Shown piece by piece: positions 52,291 through 63,502 of a stretch of 64,000 nucleotides of DNA (its first letter is position 1; each line of letters begins with the position of its first letter). Location: positions 1,674,001 through 1,738,000 of the forward strand of contig NZ_VIWV01000001.1 in NCBI RefSeq assembly GCF_007829875.1. The letters are read 5' to 3'. A program made the translations under genes and the position numbers. This stretch comes from Streptomyces capillispiralis. GTDB taxonomy: Bacteria; Actinomycetota; Actinomycetes; Streptomycetales; Streptomycetaceae. A model generated the notes under the pieces. The model was not told the DNA's origin and ran no database searches. It saw nothing but the letters and a program-made list of their open reading frames with translations.

Positions 52291-53748
52291 TCAGTCGCGG
52301 CGGTTCTGCTTCGACGCCGGGTCCTTGGCCTGCTTGTCGACCGCGGCCTGGGCCCGCTTGAGCCACTCCTTGGGCTGGATGCGCTTGGCCATGAGTTCGT
52401 TGGAGGCGTTCTCGATGGCGGTGTTCATCTCGCTGTACCACTCGGTGTAGAGGTAGCGGAAGGTGTTGTTGCCGGCCGCCTTGGATGCCTCGACGGTGGA
52501 CTGGGTGCCCGGCCGCAGCTGCACGTTCGGGTCGACGCCGTCCTTGAGGATGGTCAGCGAGTTCGCCTCCTTGGCGAACAGGGTCGACCATTCCTTGGAG
52601 AGCATCATCCGCATGAACTCCTTGGCCGCGGGGAGGTTCTTGGCCTTGGACGGGATGATGAAGGGCTCACCGGAACCGGCCCGGATCGCCTCGAAGGGCA
52701 GCGCGCTGCCGGGCAGCAGCGGCATCGGCAGGAACTTCATGTCGAAGTCCTGCGGTGTCGTCTTGAGCTGCTCGTTCTCCAGCCAGGAGCCGCTGGTGAT
52801 GAACGCGGCCTTGTACTGGTTCCAGCGGGTCTGCGACTCGTTGTGGGTCAGGCCGTTCGTACCGGGCATCAGATAGCCCTTCTCGACGACCTCGTAGACG
52901 GCCTCGATGGCCTCCGTGGCGGCGTCGGAGCCGACGAACGCCCTGGGGTCGAGGTTGTCGATCGCCTTCATGGCGTCGAGACCGCCCTTCTTGGCGATCA
53001 GGTCCATGATGGCGACGTTGATGTAGTACGGGTACTTGCCCTGGTGGGCGAGTCCGCCGATGCCCTGGGACTTGGCGTCCTTGCAGATGGCGAGGAAGTC
53101 GCCCCAGGTCCGGGGCGCCTCCCAGCCCTTGTCCTTGAAGAGCTTGCCGGAGTACCACAGCCCCCACACCGTGTAGATGTAGTTGAGGGCGACGACCTTG
53201 CCCTCCTGCATGCCCGCGTCGAGCGTGCCGGGGATGAGCGTGTCGCGGACCTTCTGGTCCGGGTTGTCGACCGACGGCGCGTCGAGCACCTCGGCGAGGT
53301 CGAGCAGCTGGCCGTTCTTCGCCAGTACGTCGATGGGGATCTGCTGGGCGCCGGAGTCGTCGACGATGTCCGGCGGGTTGCCGGCGTTGAAGCGGGGCTG
53401 GAGCTTGCCCGTGATCTCCTGGGTGCCGGTGTGGACGGAGGTGACGCCCCACTTCTTCTGGAAGGCGGCTTCCCACGCCTTGGCGTAGTTGTCCCCGTAG
53501 CCGCCCTTGAAGATGACGACGTCGAGTTTGCTGCCTTCCTTGACTCCGAACGGGTTGGAGTCGGACGTCCTGCCCTCGTTCTCGCCGGATTCCTCACCCC
53601 CGCCCCCGCTGGCGCAGGCGGACAGGAAGCCCATCGTCGGTACGGAAATCAGGCCGAGCGCGGCCGACCGCTTGATCAGATCGCGGCGCCCCACACCCGT
53701 GGGGGTGTGGTCACCGGTGCCGGTGTTCTCGGCGGAAGTGGATCCCAT
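52291..53748 (-). CDS. ngcE: NgcE-like solute-binding lipoprotein
   Basis: A 485-residue binding protein. The signal peptide combines a twin-arginine motif (GRRDLIKRS, Arg21-Arg22) with a lipobox LSAC (Cys45), as in known Streptomyces NgcE. The two-lobe body includes KLDVVIFKGGYGDNYAKAWE, GNPPDIVDDSGAQQIP and FITSGSWLENEQL. It should capture N-acetylglucosamine or chitobiose outside the cell. ATG start with GAGG 8 nt upstream; the TTG two codons earlier is too close to it. A DasR-like box lies 136 bp upstream. Confidence 0.88.
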   Translation of the reverse strand: MGSTSAENTGTGDHTPTGVGRRDLIKRSAALGLISVPTMGFLSACASGGGGEESGENEGRTSDSNPFGVKEGSKLDVVIFKGGYGDNYAKAWEAAFQKKWGVTSVHTGTQEITGKLQPRFNAGNPPDIVDDSGAQQIPIDVLAKNGQLLDLAEVLDAPSVDNPDQKVRDTLIPGTLDAGMQEGKVVALNYIYTVWGLWYSGKLFKDKGWEAPRTWGDFLAICKDAKSQGIGGLAHQGKYPYYINVAIMDLIAKKGGLDAMKAIDNLDPRAFVGSDAATEAIEAVYEVVEKGYLMPGTNGLTHNESQTRWNQYKAAFITSGSWLENEQLKTTPQDFDMKFLPMPLLPGSALPFEAIRAGSGEPFIIPSKAKNLPAAKEFMRMMLSKEWSTLFAKEANSLTILKDGVDPNVQLRPGTQSTVEASKAAGNNTFRYLYTEWYSEMNTAIENASNELMAKRIQPKEWLKRAQAAVDKQAKDPASKQNRRD

Positions 53749-53883
53749 GCTCAAGTCCTCGCCTTCTCCAGGACTCAGGCGGTGAACCGGATCCTTCCCG
53801 GCACCGCGTTCGGGTCAAGCTGGGTCGTGCAGGAAGTGCGGCTGGTTCGTGGTCGGGTGCTGTGAAGATGCCCCGGAGTGCCG

Positions 53884-53899
53884 ACAGGTATAGTCCACT
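53884..53899 (-). promoter_or_regulatory. DasR-responsive-element-like box upstream of ngcE
   Basis: On the minus strand AGTGGACTATACCTGT fits 13 of 16 positions of the dre consensus A(G/C)TGGTCTAGACCA(G/C)T. DasR represses chitin and N-acetylglucosamine genes in Streptomyces. The site overlaps a TATA-like -10 (TATACC). Confidence 0.55.
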
Positions 53900-54038
53900 T
53901 CACGCCGACGGAGCAAGATCGAATGCAAGGTTCGGCGCCGGTCTTTTCCGAGTTGAGACCTCGCGGAAATACGGGCCCGTGACACCTTCCGCCCCGGAGA
54001 AATCCGTGCCACCGGCCCGAATGCCACATTCAACCCTC

Positions 54039-54063
54039 TTGACACCATGGGCCACTTGGCCCA
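54039..54063 (+). promoter_or_regulatory. -35 element and inverted repeat upstream of the GH92 gene
   Basis: TTGACA is followed by the perfect inverted repeat TGGGCC-ACTT-GGCCCA (54048-54063), which covers the promoter spacer; a TACTGG -10 candidate is next to it. Confidence 0.4.
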
Positions 54064-54088
54064 CTACTGGTTCCTGCGCTGTGTAATT

Positions 54089-54100
54089 GACAACGTTGTC
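54089..54100. promoter_or_regulatory. LacI-type operator in front of the GH92 gene
   Basis: GACAACGTTGTC is a perfect 12-bp palindrome with central CG, ending 23 bp before the start codon. This is a common actinobacterial LacI-family core. No LacI gene is adjacent; the nearest is about 17 kb to the left in the beta-mannosidase operon, whose boxes have a different core. Confidence 0.65.
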
Positions 54101-54123
54101 CGGCGCAGGGAGGGTCCTCACGC

Positions 54124-57100
54124 ATGCAACACAGGGTTCGGCACAGATGGGGGACGGCGGTCGTCGCGACGACCGCCTTCGCTTTGGCCGCGGGCTCCCA
54201 GGGCGTCGCGGTCGCCCTGCCCTCGGCACCGGCCAAGGCCGACCGGGAGTTCGCTTCGTCCTTCGAGTCCGGGGAACCCGCCCCGGACTGGCTGAACACC
54301 GTCGACACGACCCCGGGCGGCGACAAGCGCGCCTCGGGCGTGGACGGCGGGTACAGCTCCGGCATACCGGGCAATGTCACCGACCACGTCACGGACGTCC
54401 GCGCCAGCGCGGAGAACACCGGCGGCGGGGAGGTGAAGGAGAACCTGGTCGACGGTGAGCCCAGCTCCAAGTGGCTGGCCTTCGCGTCCACCGGCTGGGT
54501 GGAGTTCGACCTGGACGCACCGGCCGAGGTGGTCCGTTACGCGCTCACCTCCGCCAACGACCACGCCGAGCGCGACCCGCGCGACTGGACCCTCAAGGGC
54601 TCCACCGACGGCCAGGAGTGGAAGACCCTGGACACCCGTTCCGGTGAGACCTTCTCGGAGCGGTTCCAGACCAAGCTGTACGACATCGACGCCTCCGCCG
54701 TCGCCGCGTACCGGCACTTCCGGCTGGAGATCGCCAAGAACGGCAGCGGCGGCATCATCCAGCTAGCCGACGTCCAGTTCTCCACCGGCGACAGCGAGAC
54801 ACCGATACCGCAGGACATGCTCTCGCTGGTCGACCGCGGCCCCTCCGGGTCGCCGACGGCCAAGGCGGGCGCCGGGTTCACCGGAAAGCGTGCCCTGCGG
54901 TACGCCGGCCGGCACACCGCCGAGGGGCGGGCGTACTCGTACAACAAGGTGTTCGACGTCGATGTGGCGGTCGGCCGGAACACCCAGTTGTCGTACCGGA
55001 TCTTCCCGTCGATGGCGGACGGCGACCTCGACTACGACGCCACCAACGTCTCCGTCGACCTCGCCTTCACCGACGGCACCTATCTGAGCGACCTGCGCGC
55101 GAGCGACCAGCACGGCTTCCCGCTCACCCCGCGGGGACAGGGCACCTCGAAGATCCTCTACGTCAACCAGTGGAACAACGTGGTCTCCCGGATCGGCTCG
55201 GTGGCGGCCGGCAAGACCGTCGACCGGATCCTGGTGGCGTACGACTCCCCCAAGGGCGAGACGAAGTTCCGCGGTTGGCTGGACGACGTCGCGCTGAAGC
55301 AGGTGGCGCCCGAGCGACCCAAGGCGCACCTCTCCGACTACGCGGTGACCACCCGGGGCACCAACTCCAGCGGCGGCTTCTCGCGCGGCAACAACTTCCC
55401 CGCGACCGCCGTCCCGCACGGGTTCAACTTCTGGACCCCGGTCACCAACGCCGGCTCGCTGAGCTGGCTGTACGACTACGCGCGCGGCAACAACGCGGAC
55501 AACCTGCCGACGATCCAGGCGTTCAGCGCGAGCCACGAGCCGAGCCCCTGGATGGGCGACCGGCAGACCTTCCAGGTGATGCCGTCCGTCGCCGCCGGCA
55601 CCCCCGACCTCGGGCGTGACGCGCGCGAGCTGGCCTTCCGGCACGAGAACGAGACCGCGCGGCCGTACTACTACGGCGTGCGGTTCGAGAACGGCCTCAA
55701 GGCCGAGATGGCGCCGACGGACCACGCGGCGATGATGCGCTTCACCTACCCCGGTGACGACGCGAGCGTGCTGTTCGACAACGTCACCGACCAGGCGGGC
55801 CTGACCCTCGACAAGGAGAACGGCACCTTCACCGGCTACTCGGACGTCAAGTCCGGGCTGTCCACGGGCGCGACGCGGATGTTCGTCTACGGCGAGTTCG
55901 ACCAGAAGGTCACCGGGGGCGACGCGAGCGGCGTCAAGGGCCACCTGCGCTTCGACGCGGGCGACGACCGCCGGGTCACGCTGCGCCTGGCCACCTCGCT
56001 GATCAGCGTGGACCAGGCGAAGGACAACCTGCGCCAGGAGATACCCGAGGGCCGGGACTTCGAGGCGGTCAAGAAGAGCGCCCAGCGCCAGTGGGACCGG
56101 ATCCTGGGCAAGGTCGAGGTCGAGGGTGCCACCCCGGACCAGTTGACCACGCTCTACTCCAGCCTCTACCGGCTGTACCTGTACCCGAACGCGGGCCACG
56201 AGAAGGTCGACGGGAAGTACAAGTACGCCTCGCCGTTCTCCAAGATGCCGCAGCCGGACACCCCGACCCACACCGGCGCGAAGATCGTCGACGGCAAGGT
56301 GTACGTCAACAACGGCTTCTGGGACACCTACCGGACCACCTGGCCGGCGTACTCCTTCCTGACCCCGTCCAAGGCCGGTGAGCTGGTCGACGGGTTCGTG
56401 CAGCACTACAAGGACGGCGGCTGGACCTCGCGCTGGTCCTCCCCGGGCTACGCCGACCTGATGACCGGCACCTCCTCGGACGTCGCGTTCGCGGACGCCT
56501 ACGTCAAGGGCGTCGACTTCGACGCGGAGGCCGCGTACGACGCGGCGGTGAAGAACGCCACCGTCGTGCCGCCGTCGTCCGGTGTGGGCCGCAAGGGCAT
56601 GGCGACCTCGCCGTTCCTCGGCTACACCAGCACCGACACCCACGAGGGCCTGTCGTGGGCGCTGGAGGGCTACCTCAACGACTACGGCATCGCGAAGATG
56701 GGCGAGGCCCTCTACGAGAAGACGGGCGAGAAGCGGTACAAGGAGGAGTCCGCGTACTTCCTGAACCGCGCCCAGGACTACGTCAACATGTTCGACTCCG
56801 AGGCCGGCTTCTTCCAGGGCAAGAGCACCAAGGGCGACTGGCGGGTCGAGTCCTCGAAGTACGACCCGCGCGTGTGGGGTCACGACTACACCGAGACCAA
56901 CGGCTGGGGCTACGCCTTCACCGCCCCGCAGGACAGCCGCGGCCTGGCCAACCTGTACGGCGGCCGGGACGGCCTCGGTGACAAGCTCGACGAGTACCTG
57001 TCCACCCCGGAGACGGCCTCCCCCGAGTTCGTCGGCTCCTACGGCGGTGTCATCCACGAGATGACCGAGGCGCGGGACGTCCGGATGGGCATGTACGGCC

Positions 57101-57927
57101 ACTCCAACCAGGTCGCCCACCACGCGCTGTACATGTACGACGCGGCCGGGCAGCCCTGGAAGACGCAGAAGAACGTGCGCGAGGTGCTGTCCCGCCTCTA
57201 CACCGGCAGCGAGATCGGGCAGGGCTACCACGGCGACGAGGACAACGGCGAGCAGTCGGCCTGGTACCTGTTCTCCTCGCTGGGCTTCTACCCGCTGGTG
57301 ATGGGCAGCGGCGAGTACGCCATCGGCTCCCCGCTGTTCAAGAAGGTCACCGTGCACCTGGAGAACGGCCGCGAGCTGGTCGTCAAGGCGCCGGAGAACA
57401 GCGCGAAGAACGTCTACGTGCAGGGTCTGAAGGTCAACGGCAAGCGCTGGAACTCCACCTCGCTGCCGCACGCGCTGATCGCCAAGGGCGGGGTCCTGGA
57501 GTTCGACATGGGCTCGCGTCCGTCGTCGTGGGGCTCCGGCAAGAACGCGGCGCCGGTGTCGATCACGCGGGACGACGAGGTGCCGACGCCCCGCAAGGAC
57601 GTGCTGAAGGGCGACGGCGCCCTGTTCGACGACACGTCGGCGACCGGCGCCACGGTGTCAACCGTGGAGCTGCCCGTCACCGGGGACACCGAGGCGGTGC
57701 AGTACACGCTGACGTCCTCGGACCACACCAAGGCGCCCACGGGCTGGGTGCTTCAGGGGTCGGCGGACGGACAGACCTGGAAGGACCTCGACACCCGGTC
57801 CGGCGAGTCGTTCCGCTGGGACCGGCAGACGCGGGCCTTCTCACTGGACCGGCCGGCCGCCTACGGCCACTACCGGCTGGTGCTGACCGGTGAGGCCGCG
57901 CTGGCGGAGGTGGAACTGCTGAGCTGA
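54124..57927 (+). CDS. Secreted GH92 alpha-mannosidase with two discoidin-like modules
   Basis: A 1267-residue exported enzyme. A Sec signal peptide (to about residue 38) is followed by an F5/8-type-C-like carbohydrate-binding module (about 85-220), a beta-sandwich linker domain, and the GH92 catalytic unit (about 400-1120). Candidate acid is Glu924 in YTETNGWGYAF, matching the family EGNAWQY motif; the calcium/base Asps are D1038 and D1040 in HGDEDNGEQSAWY, where most members read DNGQMSAW. A second discoidin-like module closes the protein (about 1150-1267), with DTRSGESF mirroring DTRSGETF in the first. It should trim alpha-mannose from glycans or yeast mannan outside the cell. ATG with GGGAGGG. 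Confidence 0.93.
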   Translation: MQHRVRHRWGTAVVATTAFALAAGSQGVAVALPSAPAKADREFASSFESGEPAPDWLNTVDTTPGGDKRASGVDGGYSSGIPGNVTDHVTDVRASAENTGGGEVKENLVDGEPSSKWLAFASTGWVEFDLDAPAEVVRYALTSANDHAERDPRDWTLKGSTDGQEWKTLDTRSGETFSERFQTKLYDIDASAVAAYRHFRLEIAKNGSGGIIQLADVQFSTGDSETPIPQDMLSLVDRGPSGSPTAKAGAGFTGKRALRYAGRHTAEGRAYSYNKVFDVDVAVGRNTQLSYRIFPSMADGDLDYDATNVSVDLAFTDGTYLSDLRASDQHGFPLTPRGQGTSKILYVNQWNNVVSRIGSVAAGKTVDRILVAYDSPKGETKFRGWLDDVALKQVAPERPKAHLSDYAVTTRGTNSSGGFSRGNNFPATAVPHGFNFWTPVTNAGSLSWLYDYARGNNADNLPTIQAFSASHEPSPWMGDRQTFQVMPSVAAGTPDLGRDARELAFRHENETARPYYYGVRFENGLKAEMAPTDHAAMMRFTYPGDDASVLFDNVTDQAGLTLDKENGTFTGYSDVKSGLSTGATRMFVYGEFDQKVTGGDASGVKGHLRFDAGDDRRVTLRLATSLISVDQAKDNLRQEIPEGRDFEAVKKSAQRQWDRILGKVEVEGATPDQLTTLYSSLYRLYLYPNAGHEKVDGKYKYASPFSKMPQPDTPTHTGAKIVDGKVYVNNGFWDTYRTTWPAYSFLTPSKAGELVDGFVQHYKDGGWTSRWSSPGYADLMTGTSSDVAFADAYVKGVDFDAEAAYDAAVKNATVVPPSSGVGRKGMATSPFLGYTSTDTHEGLSWALEGYLNDYGIAKMGEALYEKTGEKRYKEESAYFLNRAQDYVNMFDSEAGFFQGKSTKGDWRVESSKYDPRVWGHDYTETNGWGYAFTAPQDSRGLANLYGGRDGLGDKLDEYLSTPETASPEFVGSYGGVIHEMTEARDVRMGMYGHSNQVAHHALYMYDAAGQPWKTQKNVREVLSRLYTGSEIGQGYHGDEDNGEQSAWYLFSSLGFYPLVMGSGEYAIGSPLFKKVTVHLENGRELVVKAPENSAKNVYVQGLKVNGKRWNSTSLPHALIAKGGVLEFDMGSRPSSWGSGKNAAPVSITRDDEVPTPRKDVLKGDGALFDDTSATGATVSTVELPVTGDTEAVQYTLTSSDHTKAPTGWVLQGSADGQTWKDLDTRSGESFRWDRQTRAFSLDRPAAYGHYRLVLTGEAALAEVELLS

Positions 57928-57940
57928 CCTGCGCTCACCT

Positions 57941-57975
57941 GGCGGGCCCGGACCCTGTGTCCGGGCCCGCCTTTT
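57941..57975 (+). terminator. Rho-independent-type terminator of the GH92 gene
   Basis: Perfect 13-bp stem GGCGGGCCCGGAC / GTCCGGGCCCGCC with a 5-nt loop, followed by TTTT, 13 nt after the stop. Confidence 0.85.
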
Positions 57976-58305
57976 CCATGGCTTCCCGCAGGCCACGGGG
58001 ACCCATCCGGTCATGGATGCGCCGGAACGGGGCGTGCCCCCGTCCGGCTGGACCACCGCGTACCTCGCGGTCCACCCGGGCGCCGAGGAAGCGGCCCACC
58101 GGCCCCTGTCCCCCGTCGAGGGCGTGTCCTTCGCCCGCCGCGCCCACACCCCGGCCCACGTCTCGCGCAGGGGTGGGTGGGCGGCGAGGTGGGGGTCCCG
58201 CGGCGGGTTCCGGTCCACCGGCAAATGGGAGCGCTCCCACCTCACCGTGAGGGGAAGGTAGCGCCGGACGGCGCCTTTGTAAACGGCCGGCGCACGAAGC
58301 GGGGG
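57976..58305. other. Gene-poor gap with decayed-looking frames
   Basis: A 330-bp interval between two convergent genes. Short frames exist on both strands but none has a recognisable domain. The plus-strand frame from 58013 and the minus-strand frame from 58245 could be remnants. The only clear element is the CebR-type palindrome at 58226-58239. Confidence 0.4.
58226..58239. promoter_or_regulatory. Perfect CebR operator, orphan
   Basis: TGGGAGCGCTCCCA is identical to the 14-bp CebR box known from cellulose/cello-oligosaccharide genes (cebEFG, bglC) of Streptomyces. Neither flanking gene starts here: both the GH92 and the caspase-like gene end toward it. Confidence 0.8.
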
Positions 58306-59958
58306 TTACGGCGGTCGGCCCGTGCCGTCGATCAGGCGCGCGATGTCCTCGGCGGCCGGGTCTCCTTCGAGGATCCGGACCGCCAGCACCAACGCCTCTT
58401 CTCCCTGCGGCACTTGCAGTGCGGCCCGGACGAGGGCCACCACGTCCTCACGCATCCGGGTGCCCCGCAGATCGATCCGGCGGCCCAGTTCCTCCCCGAG
58501 CACCGACGCGAACAGCAGCCGCTCCTGCGGGTCCCGCATGCACGACAGCGCGCACATCGCCTCGGTGAGGCGCAGCAGCAGCCACGGGCCCCTCGCGGCG
58601 GAGTCCGGCCCCGGGTCGACGAACCGACGGCGGACCGGGGGCCCGTCGTCCGGATCGAGCGTCATCCACACCCGGTGGGCGGTCTTCTCCCCCTCGAAGA
58701 CCGCGATCGTCATGATCAGGCCGACCGGTCCGTCGTCCTGGTCGAGTCCGGCCCGGACGAGGGCGACCACGTCCTCACGCTGCCGGACGCCCCGCAGGTC
58801 GACCGGACGGCCCACCCGGTCCCCCAGTACGGCCGCGAACCGCCGTCTGCTCTCCGCGTCCGCCATGCACGTCAGCCCGGTCATCGCCCGGGTGAGCAGG
58901 GCCAGCGGCGCGAGCGCGCTCACGGACCGCCCGGCCACGGGTGCCGGGGCGACCTCGGACGACGGGACCGGATGCGGCACCGGGGCCGGGGCTGCCGCGT
59001 CTTCCCGCACCCGGGGTTCCCCGCCTCCCCGCACCAGGGCTCCCCCGCCGCCGTGCGCGGCAGGCCCCCGGCCACCGCGGGCCGATGGCTCTCCCCCTCC
59101 CCCGACCGAGGCTCCGCCGCCTCCCTGCACCGCGGGCTCCCCGCTCTCCCGGACCGGAGGCTCCCCGCGTCTCCGGACCGGCGGTCCTCCGCTCTCGCGG
59201 CGTACCGGCGGCAGGGGGCGCAGGACCGACCGCGCCACCACCACCCGGTGCTCCAGCTCGGCCCACATCTGCGGGCGCTGCTCGGCCCCGGCGGAGTGCA
59301 GTTCCTCGTACACGTAGTCGTACAGCTCGTGCACGTCGATCAAGCCGTCCCGGTTGCCGTCCGCCTCACCGCTGCGCAGGCCCCTGACGACGGCCCCGGT
59401 GAACCGCGAGGGTTCCGGGTCCAGGGCGGTGATCCGCTCGCCCTCCCAGGCGTACTCGGTGCGGTTGGTGGCGGTGAGGACCGCGCGGCCGTGTCCGGCC
59501 AGTTCGTCGTGGACGTGGACCGTGGTGTCGCCCTTGCTCCCGGCCAGGAAGGCGCCGCTGTAGCAGCAGTCCAGGAGCAGGACGACCGACCGCGCCCGGC
59601 AGGCGTTCATCTGCCGCTGCACGAACGGGGCGGGGACGGAGGTGGAGGCGAGCAGCCGCCGGTCGGTGTCGGCGGCGGCGAAGTGCAGTTCGCCCCTGTC
59701 GTTCTTGAGGCCGTGGCACGAGAGGTGCAGCAGGAGCAGATCGTCCCGGCGCCGGTCGAGGAAGAAGCGCTCGATGGCCCGGGTCACTTCCCGGTGCCGG
59801 CCGTCGACGACCGTGCTCACCTCGAAGTCACCGATCCTCGGGTCCCCGAGCACTTCCGCCAGGGCGTGGGCGTCCCGGGCGGGCGAACGCAGCCGGCTCA
59901 GGGCCCGGTCGTCGTAGGTGCCCGTCGCGACGAGCAGGGCGTAGCGGCCCGCGGACAC
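58306..59958 (-). CDS. Caspase-fold (peptidase C14) protein with EF-hand and two EAD-like repeats
   Basis: A 550-residue soluble protein. Residues 1-240 are a caspase/metacaspase domain (YALLVATGTYDD) with catalytic dyad His82 in LSCHGLKND and Cys132 in LLDCCYSGAF. A 12-residue EF-hand loop is visible at D200-E211 (DGNRDGLIDVHE), suggesting calcium dependence. A Gly/Pro/Arg-rich linker (250-345) leads to two similar units (about 350-430 and 458-545), both with DLRG and the identical REDVVALVRA, resembling effector-associated domain 2. Such adaptors recruit proteases in NLR-like immune and conflict systems. GTG start with GAGGGA. It lies 13 bp after the EACC1-like gene, forming one operon. Confidence 0.82.
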   Translation of the reverse strand: MSAGRYALLVATGTYDDRALSRLRSPARDAHALAEVLGDPRIGDFEVSTVVDGRHREVTRAIERFFLDRRRDDLLLLHLSCHGLKNDRGELHFAAADTDRRLLASTSVPAPFVQRQMNACRARSVVLLLDCCYSGAFLAGSKGDTTVHVHDELAGHGRAVLTATNRTEYAWEGERITALDPEPSRFTGAVVRGLRSGEADGNRDGLIDVHELYDYVYEELHSAGAEQRPQMWAELEHRVVVARSVLRPLPPVRRESGGPPVRRRGEPPVRESGEPAVQGGGGASVGGGGEPSARGGRGPAAHGGGGALVRGGGEPRVREDAAAPAPVPHPVPSSEVAPAPVAGRSVSALAPLALLTRAMTGLTCMADAESRRRFAAVLGDRVGRPVDLRGVRQREDVVALVRAGLDQDDGPVGLIMTIAVFEGEKTAHRVWMTLDPDDGPPVRRRFVDPGPDSAARGPWLLLRLTEAMCALSCMRDPQERLLFASVLGEELGRRIDLRGTRMREDVVALVRAALQVPQGEEALVLAVRILEGDPAAEDIARLIDGTGRPP

Positions 59959-59971
59959 GGTCGTACGTCCC

Positions 59972-60397
59972 TCAGTGCCCCGGTTCCGGGTCCGGCCGGG
60001 GCGTGCCGTCCGCCTCCGGGGGGTGCGCGGCGAGGAAGGCGTCGATCAGCCGCTGCTGGTCGGCGGCGGAGACGGCCTCGAGTTCCAGGCTGTCCTCGCC
60101 GAGGGTGAGGGCGACCGTGCGCACCGGGCGGTTCTCGATCCAGGTCCGCACCAGGTCCAGCACCGAGCGCAGCGCGATGGGGGCCAGGGTCACCGCGAGG
60201 GCGCCCACGGCGATCGCGTCGACCGGCTTCGCCCCGTCGGGGACGTCGCCGGAGCGGACCGGTTCGACGTCGTCGACGTCCAGTTCGAGCAGCCGCTCGC
60301 GCAACTGGAGGGTCAGCTCGTCGAGTTCTTCCTGGTCGCCGTCCGCCTGCCCGGTCAGGACGACCCGCATGCGCTGTGTACCGCGGCTCACCGCCAC
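59972..60397 (-). CDS. EACC1-like small protein (effector-associated constant component)
   Basis: A 141-residue protein with an alpha/beta plan: strand MRVVLTGQAD, a long acidic helix EELDELTLQLRERLLELDVD, a hydrophobic helix AIAVGALAVTLAPIALRSVLDLV that could lie in the membrane, then strands TVALTLGEDSLELEA. This order matches EACC1, the small invariant partner in actinobacterial ternary conflict systems. Family call is by pattern, not search. The start is uncertain: GTG at 60397 (used), GTG at 60391 or ATG at 60370. It precedes the caspase gene with a 13-bp gap. Confidence 0.65.
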   Translation of the reverse strand: MAVSRGTQRMRVVLTGQADGDQEELDELTLQLRERLLELDVDDVEPVRSGDVPDGAKPVDAIAVGALAVTLAPIALRSVLDLVRTWIENRPVRTVALTLGEDSLELEAVSAADQQRLIDAFLAAHPPEADGTPRPDPEPGH

Positions 60398-60441
60398 CCC
60401 CGTCGCCTCGTGGTGCCCCAGCGTACAACGGGGACGACGGC

Positions 60442-60477
60442 GAGGGCCGCACCCCCGTCACCGGGGATGCGGCCCTC
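60442..60477 (-). terminator. Terminator of aconitase
   Basis: Perfect 10-bp arms GAGGGCCGCA / TGCGGCCCTC with an inner C/G-rich stem, 20 nt beyond the leftward aconitase stop. Confidence 0.7.
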
Positions 60478-60496
60478 AACTGCCGTGCCGTACAGC

Positions 60497-63277
<2,781 letters not shown>

Positions 63278-63278
63278 C

Positions 63279-63297
63279 TAAGGTAAGGCTAAGTTAG
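63279..63297 (+). promoter_or_regulatory. Iron-box-like (DmdR1/IdeR) sequence upstream of aconitase
   Basis: TAAGGTAAGGCTAAGTTAG agrees with the iron-box consensus TTAGGTTAGGCTCACCTAA at 13 of 19 positions. A GGTAAGG ... CCTTACC inverted repeat spans 63282-63309. It lies in the aconitase promoter region. The rest of the gap to 63502 shows no gene. Confidence 0.5.
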
Positions 63298-63502
63298 GTC
63301 ACCCTTACCGGGGTGGCGGCTGCGGTGCGCCTCGGCAGATATCTCGATGTCGAGATAACTCTAGTACACGAGGGCCGAATGGTCATGCCCGGACCCGGCT
63401 GTCCGCTGCCGTCCCATCGAGGCGTTCGGCAGCGCACCCCGCCGTTCCGGCTTCCTTGCCGGCGCACCCGGTCGTACGTCACCGCCCGCGATCGGGGCGA
63501 CG

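Noticed and set aside
58013..58261. Small plus-strand gene carrying the CebR box
   Set aside because: The box would be inside the coding region and the product matches nothing I recognise; the gap is described as non-coding.
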